Source: Treponema sp. (lineage in GTDB: Bacteria; Spirochaetota; Spirochaetia; Treponematales; Treponemataceae). Taken from it: 6,713 bases of DNA. The stretch covers positions 1 to 6,713 of the forward strand of contig JAITOJ010000109.1 of NCBI GenBank assembly GCA_031290005.1. The letters are read 5' to 3'. The position numbers and the translations under genes were made by a program. The notes under the pieces were generated by a model. The model was given only the letters and a program-made list of their open reading frames with translations, ran no database searches and was not told the origin of the DNA. Positions 4,521-6,713 of the stretch are shown here, piece after piece. Within the stretch, counting starts at the first letter, position 1. Each line of letters begins with the position of its first letter.

Positions 4521-5162
4521 ATGGCTTCACCAAAGGAAATACGAAACGCGAAACTGGGCGTCAGGGTGGCGAAGGCTCTTGAGGCGCGGCATTTTGAAGC
4601 GTGGTACGTGGATTCCGCCGCAGAGGCAGTGGGAAAAGCTCTCAGCCTGATCCCCCAGACTCATACGGTTTCCTGGGGCGGCTCCATGACGGTGGATGAT
4701 TTGGGGATTAAACAGCGTCTGGAGGAGCGAGGAAACAAAATCATCGACCGGGACAAGGCGACTTCCAAAGAAGAGCGCATGGAACTGATGCGTCAGGCTC
4801 TGCTCTGCGATACGTTTCTGGCAAGCTCCAATGCCATAAGCGAAGATGGGCAATTGGTGAATGTGGACGGGTTTGGAAACCGGGTTGCGGCCATGATATT
4901 TGGGCCCTGCCAGGTCATTGTCCTGGCGGGAATGAACAAGGTAGTCAAAACCCTGGATGACGCCACGCAGCGGGCGCGGACTATCGCGTCGCCCCTCAAT
5001 ATGCAGCGTTTTACAGGCTTGAAAACGTCCTGCGCCGAAACCGGCGGGTGCGCAAACTGTATGTCCCTGGATTCCATCTGTTCGTTTATCGTGACCACCC
5101 GGTTATGCAAGCCCGCGGGAAGGATAAAAGTCATCCTGATTGGCGAAGATTTGGGTCTCTGA
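4521..5162 (+). CDS. LUD-domain protein (LutC/YkgG-related)
   Basis: This is a 213-residue protein. Its motifs fit the LUD (lactate utilisation, DUF162) family: SWGGSMTVDDLG (51-62), LASSNAISEDGQLVNVDGFG (100-119), then GPCQVIVLAGMNKVV (128-142) and DDATQRAR (146-153). The C-terminal segment has cysteines C171-x5-C177-x2-C180-x6-C187 followed by IKVILIGEDLGL. By family knowledge, LutC-type proteins take part in L-lactate oxidation with LutA and LutB. Standalone members like this one are common in anaerobes and their substrate is not established. The Cys cluster may bind metal or an iron-sulfur centre (inference). The SD AAGGAG lies seven bases before the ATG, and there is a 30-base gap after the flavoprotein gene, so it is probably co-transcribed. 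No LutA or LutB partner is in the window. It ends five bases from the convergent apt stop. Confidence 0.87.
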   Translation: MASPKEIRNAKLGVRVAKALEARHFEAWYVDSAAEAVGKALSLIPQTHTVSWGGSMTVDDLGIKQRLEERGNKIIDRDKATSKEERMELMRQALLCDTFLASSNAISEDGQLVNVDGFGNRVAAMIFGPCQVIVLAGMNKVVKTLDDATQRARTIASPLNMQRFTGLKTSCAETGGCANCMSLDSICSFIVTTRLCKPAGRIKVILIGEDLGL

Positions 5163-5167
5163 GGCGG

Positions 5168-5701
5168 TTATTCGGCGTCGTAATTGATGACGGTCATGAC
5201 GGGGAGCGGGGCAAGCGCTTCATCGTATTTGAGAAAGGGCAGCCCGACCGCCCCCAGGTAACCGGTCACTTGTGCGCCGCCCATTTCCATAAGCGACCGG
5301 GCGGCTTTCAGGGTGCCGCCGGTAGCAATCAGGTCGTCCACCAGAAGTACTTTTTGTCCGGGCTTCACATCAGCAACATGTATTTCAATTTCCGCTGTTC
5401 CATATTCCAGCGCGTATGAACAAGAATAGGTTTTCCCGGGCAGTTTGCCTTTTTTGCGCACCAGCATGAGGGGCATCCCCAGCCGTTCCGCAATGACCGC
5501 CGAAAAAATCAGGCCCCGGGTTTCAATGCCCGCCAGGGTATTTGCGCCGGATTTTTTCACCAGCTCGCACATTTTTTCAATACAATATGAAAACGCTTCC
5601 GGCACCATAAGGATACCGGAAATATCGTAAAACAGGATTCCCGGCTTCGGAAAATCAGGAACGCGGCGGATTGACTTGTCCAGGAGAACTTGCTTGTCCA
5701 T
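5168..5701 (-). CDS. apt: Adenine phosphoribosyltransferase
   Basis: This is a 177-residue cytoplasmic purine-salvage enzyme that makes AMP and pyrophosphate from adenine and PRPP. Residues 12-26 (RRVPDFPKPGILFYD) are the N-terminal APRT signature; Tyr25 stands where Arg is common (FRDI). GIETRG (58-63) is the next conserved element. The flexible-loop region is VRKKGKLPGKT (81-91), and YALEYGTAEIEIH (96-108) is typical of APRT. The PRPP-binding motif is VLLVDDLIATGGT (118-130), with the acidic pair D122-D123. The length is normal for bacterial APRT. The ATG at 5701 lacks any SD, and upstream in frame there is a stop with no alternative start. The promoter position suggests a leaderless mRNA. 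It lies downstream of the two-component genes on the same strand but has its own promoter. Confidence 0.95.
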   Translation of the reverse strand: MDKQVLLDKSIRRVPDFPKPGILFYDISGILMVPEAFSYCIEKMCELVKKSGANTLAGIETRGLIFSAVIAERLGMPLMLVRKKGKLPGKTYSCSYALEYGTAEIEIHVADVKPGQKVLLVDDLIATGGTLKAARSLMEMGGAQVTGYLGAVGLPFLKYDEALAPLPVMTVINYDAE

Positions 5702-5707
5702 AGATAA

Positions 5708-5737
5708 ATACTAGTGCAATACGCTCTGATATGTCAA
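5708..5737 (-). promoter_or_regulatory. apt promoter, probably giving a leaderless mRNA
   Basis: The minus strand reads TTGACA (5737-5732), an 18-base spacer and TAGTAT (5713-5708). A start about seven bases after the -10 falls at the A of the apt ATG (5701). No SD exists between the -10 and the ATG, consistent with leaderless translation. Confidence 0.5.
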
Positions 5738-5777
5738 GCATACTCCCGCGCCAGACACCCAAATGGGGTAGTAAACA

Positions 5778-6476
5778 CTACGGCATAAACCGGTAACCCG
5801 CCCCCCAAACCGTTTGTATATGTTCCTGATTTGTGCTGTTCGGTTCAATTTTTTCGCGCAGGCGGTTGATATGTACCGCCACGGTCATCAAATCGCCGTA
5901 CATATCCTTGCCCCATATTTTTTCGTATAACTGTTCTTTGCTGAACACCATTTCCGCGTTGCAGGCAAGAAAATTGAGCAGTTCATATTCTTTGTTGGTG
6001 AGGGATATTTCCTTTTCACGCACAAAAACCCGGTGAGTGCCCTGATTGATGGCGAGCCAGCCCAGGTCGATTTCCTCCGCCTTTTGCGGCGTTTTGGTGA
6101 GCCGTTCATACCGGGCCAGGTGCGACTTAATCCGCGCCACCAGTTCGGTAGGGGAAAAGGGCTTGGTGACATAGTCGTCTGCGCCCAGACCCAGGCCGCG
6201 CACTTTGTACACATCCTCCATACGGGCGGTAACCATAAGAATAGGTATGTCAATTTTTGAGCGGATTTCACGGCAGACCGTCATGCCGTCTTTGCCGGGC
6301 AGCATGAGGTCGAGCAGAATAAGGGCGAACCTGTCCCGCAGCGCGCGTTCAGCGCCTGTTGCGCCGTCGGTCTCGTGTTCCACCTCAAAACCGGCGCTTT
6401 CCAAAAAATCTTTTTCCAAAATAGCAATGTCCGGGTCGTCTTCGATGATAAGAATCTTCGGTTTTACGGCGGTCAT
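5778..6476 (-). CDS. OmpR/PhoB-family response regulator
   Basis: This is a 232-residue two-component transcription factor. The receiver domain (about 6-120) has the acidic pocket E12-D13-D14, phosphoacceptor D56 in LLDLMLPGKDG, T83 in MVTAR, Y102 and K105 in DDYVTKPF, so all catalytic positions are present. The C-terminal winged-helix DNA-binding domain (about 134-232) has LTNKEYELLNFL, the recognition-helix region around TVAVHINRLREKIE and the closing GYRF wing hairpin. The length is normal for the family. Its ATG overlaps the kinase stop by four bases (ATGA), implying translational coupling with its cognate sensor. The signal and target genes cannot be read from the sequence. No strong terminator follows, so some read-through into apt is possible. 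Confidence 0.95.
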   Translation of the reverse strand: MTAVKPKILIIEDDPDIAILEKDFLESAGFEVEHETDGATGAERALRDRFALILLDLMLPGKDGMTVCREIRSKIDIPILMVTARMEDVYKVRGLGLGADDYVTKPFSPTELVARIKSHLARYERLTKTPQKAEEIDLGWLAINQGTHRVFVREKEISLTNKEYELLNFLACNAEMVFSKEQLYEKIWGKDMYGDLMTVAVHINRLREKIEPNSTNQEHIQTVWGAGYRFMP

Positions 6477-6713
6477 GGCAGTTCCCCTTGCGTTATTGGA
6501 AGCTGAACGACGACGGCCAGACCGCCCGTTGCGAGCAATTCCGCGTGAATCGCGCCGCCCATACGCTCAATAATTTTTGCGCTTATGGCAAGCCCAAGCC
6601 CGTTGCCTTTTTTGTTACGGGATGGGTCGGCGCGGAAAAACACGTCGAACAATTTGCCTATCGCCACCGCCGGTACGCCGGGCCCGTCATCGGCAAAACA
6701 CAACATTGCCAGA
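6473..6713 (-). CDS. Sensor histidine kinase, C-terminal end only
   Basis: The frame is open to the right edge of the window (80 codons including the stop); the N-terminus lies outside. The visible part is the end of the HATPase domain: G1 box FADDGPGVP, F box LFDVFFRADPSRNKKG, and G2 box NGLGLAISAKIIERMGG, followed by the last strand (LAVVVQLPI). These bind ATP and feed phosphate to the upstream His (not in view). It is surely the partner of the regulator that it overlaps by ATGA. The kinase-before-regulator order is seen directly. An internal ATG at 6706 is not the true start because the frame continues without a stop. Confidence 0.93.
   Translation of the reverse strand, partial: LAMLCFADDGPGVPAVAIGKLFDVFFRADPSRNKKGNGLGLAISAKIIERMGGAIHAELLATGGLAVVVQLPITQGELP

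Noticed and set aside
5757..5769. ACCC/GGGT inverted repeat after the response regulator
   Set aside because: A four-pair stem with no T-run; not credible as an intrinsic terminator.

Overview
The window looks like a spirochaete chromosome, most likely a Treponema-type species of roughly even base composition. This is an inference from the style of the proteins (paired lipoproteins with relaxed lipoboxes, InlB-like repeats, a lamin-tail-like domain) and from the T/A-tract-rich intergenic DNA. No rRNA or other decisive marker is present, so the genus is a guess.

Layout. Positions 1-2597 (minus strand) hold a two-gene surface lipoprotein operon: a 373-residue lipoprotein with an N-terminal Ig-like region and a lamin-tail-like domain, then a lipoprotein built of tandem 76-residue InlB-type repeats that runs off the left edge. 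The two genes are 3 bases apart, and the second gene's perfect Shine-Dalgarno (SD) sequence is made from the last codons and stop of the first. A divergent, T-tract-rich spacer (2598-2749) separates this operon from a YggT-family membrane protein gene (2750-3340, plus).

Positions 3341-3878 are the most interesting part. Four A-tracts spaced about 10 bp apart lead into a consensus TTGACA promoter. It is followed by two near-duplicate hairpins with identical 17-nt pyrimidine-rich loops containing CCUCCUUU, the exact complement of the SD sequence AAAGGAGG. The second hairpin ends in T7. Three stem base pairs differ between the copies and all three are compensated, so the RNA structure itself appears to be conserved. 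I read this as an undescribed small RNA of about 140 nt that displays two anti-SD loops. An 81-residue membrane-anchored protein is encoded convergently on the minus strand and its stop codon abuts the RNA's terminator; it has its own good promoter.

Positions 3879-5162 (plus) encode a flavodoxin-fold iron-sulfur flavoprotein-like oxidoreductase and a LUD-domain protein, both with cysteine clusters and 30 bases apart. They probably form an operon for redox or organic-acid metabolism. Convergent to these, with a 5-base gap, is adenine phosphoribosyltransferase (5168-5701, minus), whose promoter geometry predicts a leaderless mRNA. Upstream of it on the same strand lie an OmpR/PhoB-type response regulator (5778-6476) and the 3' end of its sensor histidine kinase (6473-6713), which overlap by ATGA.
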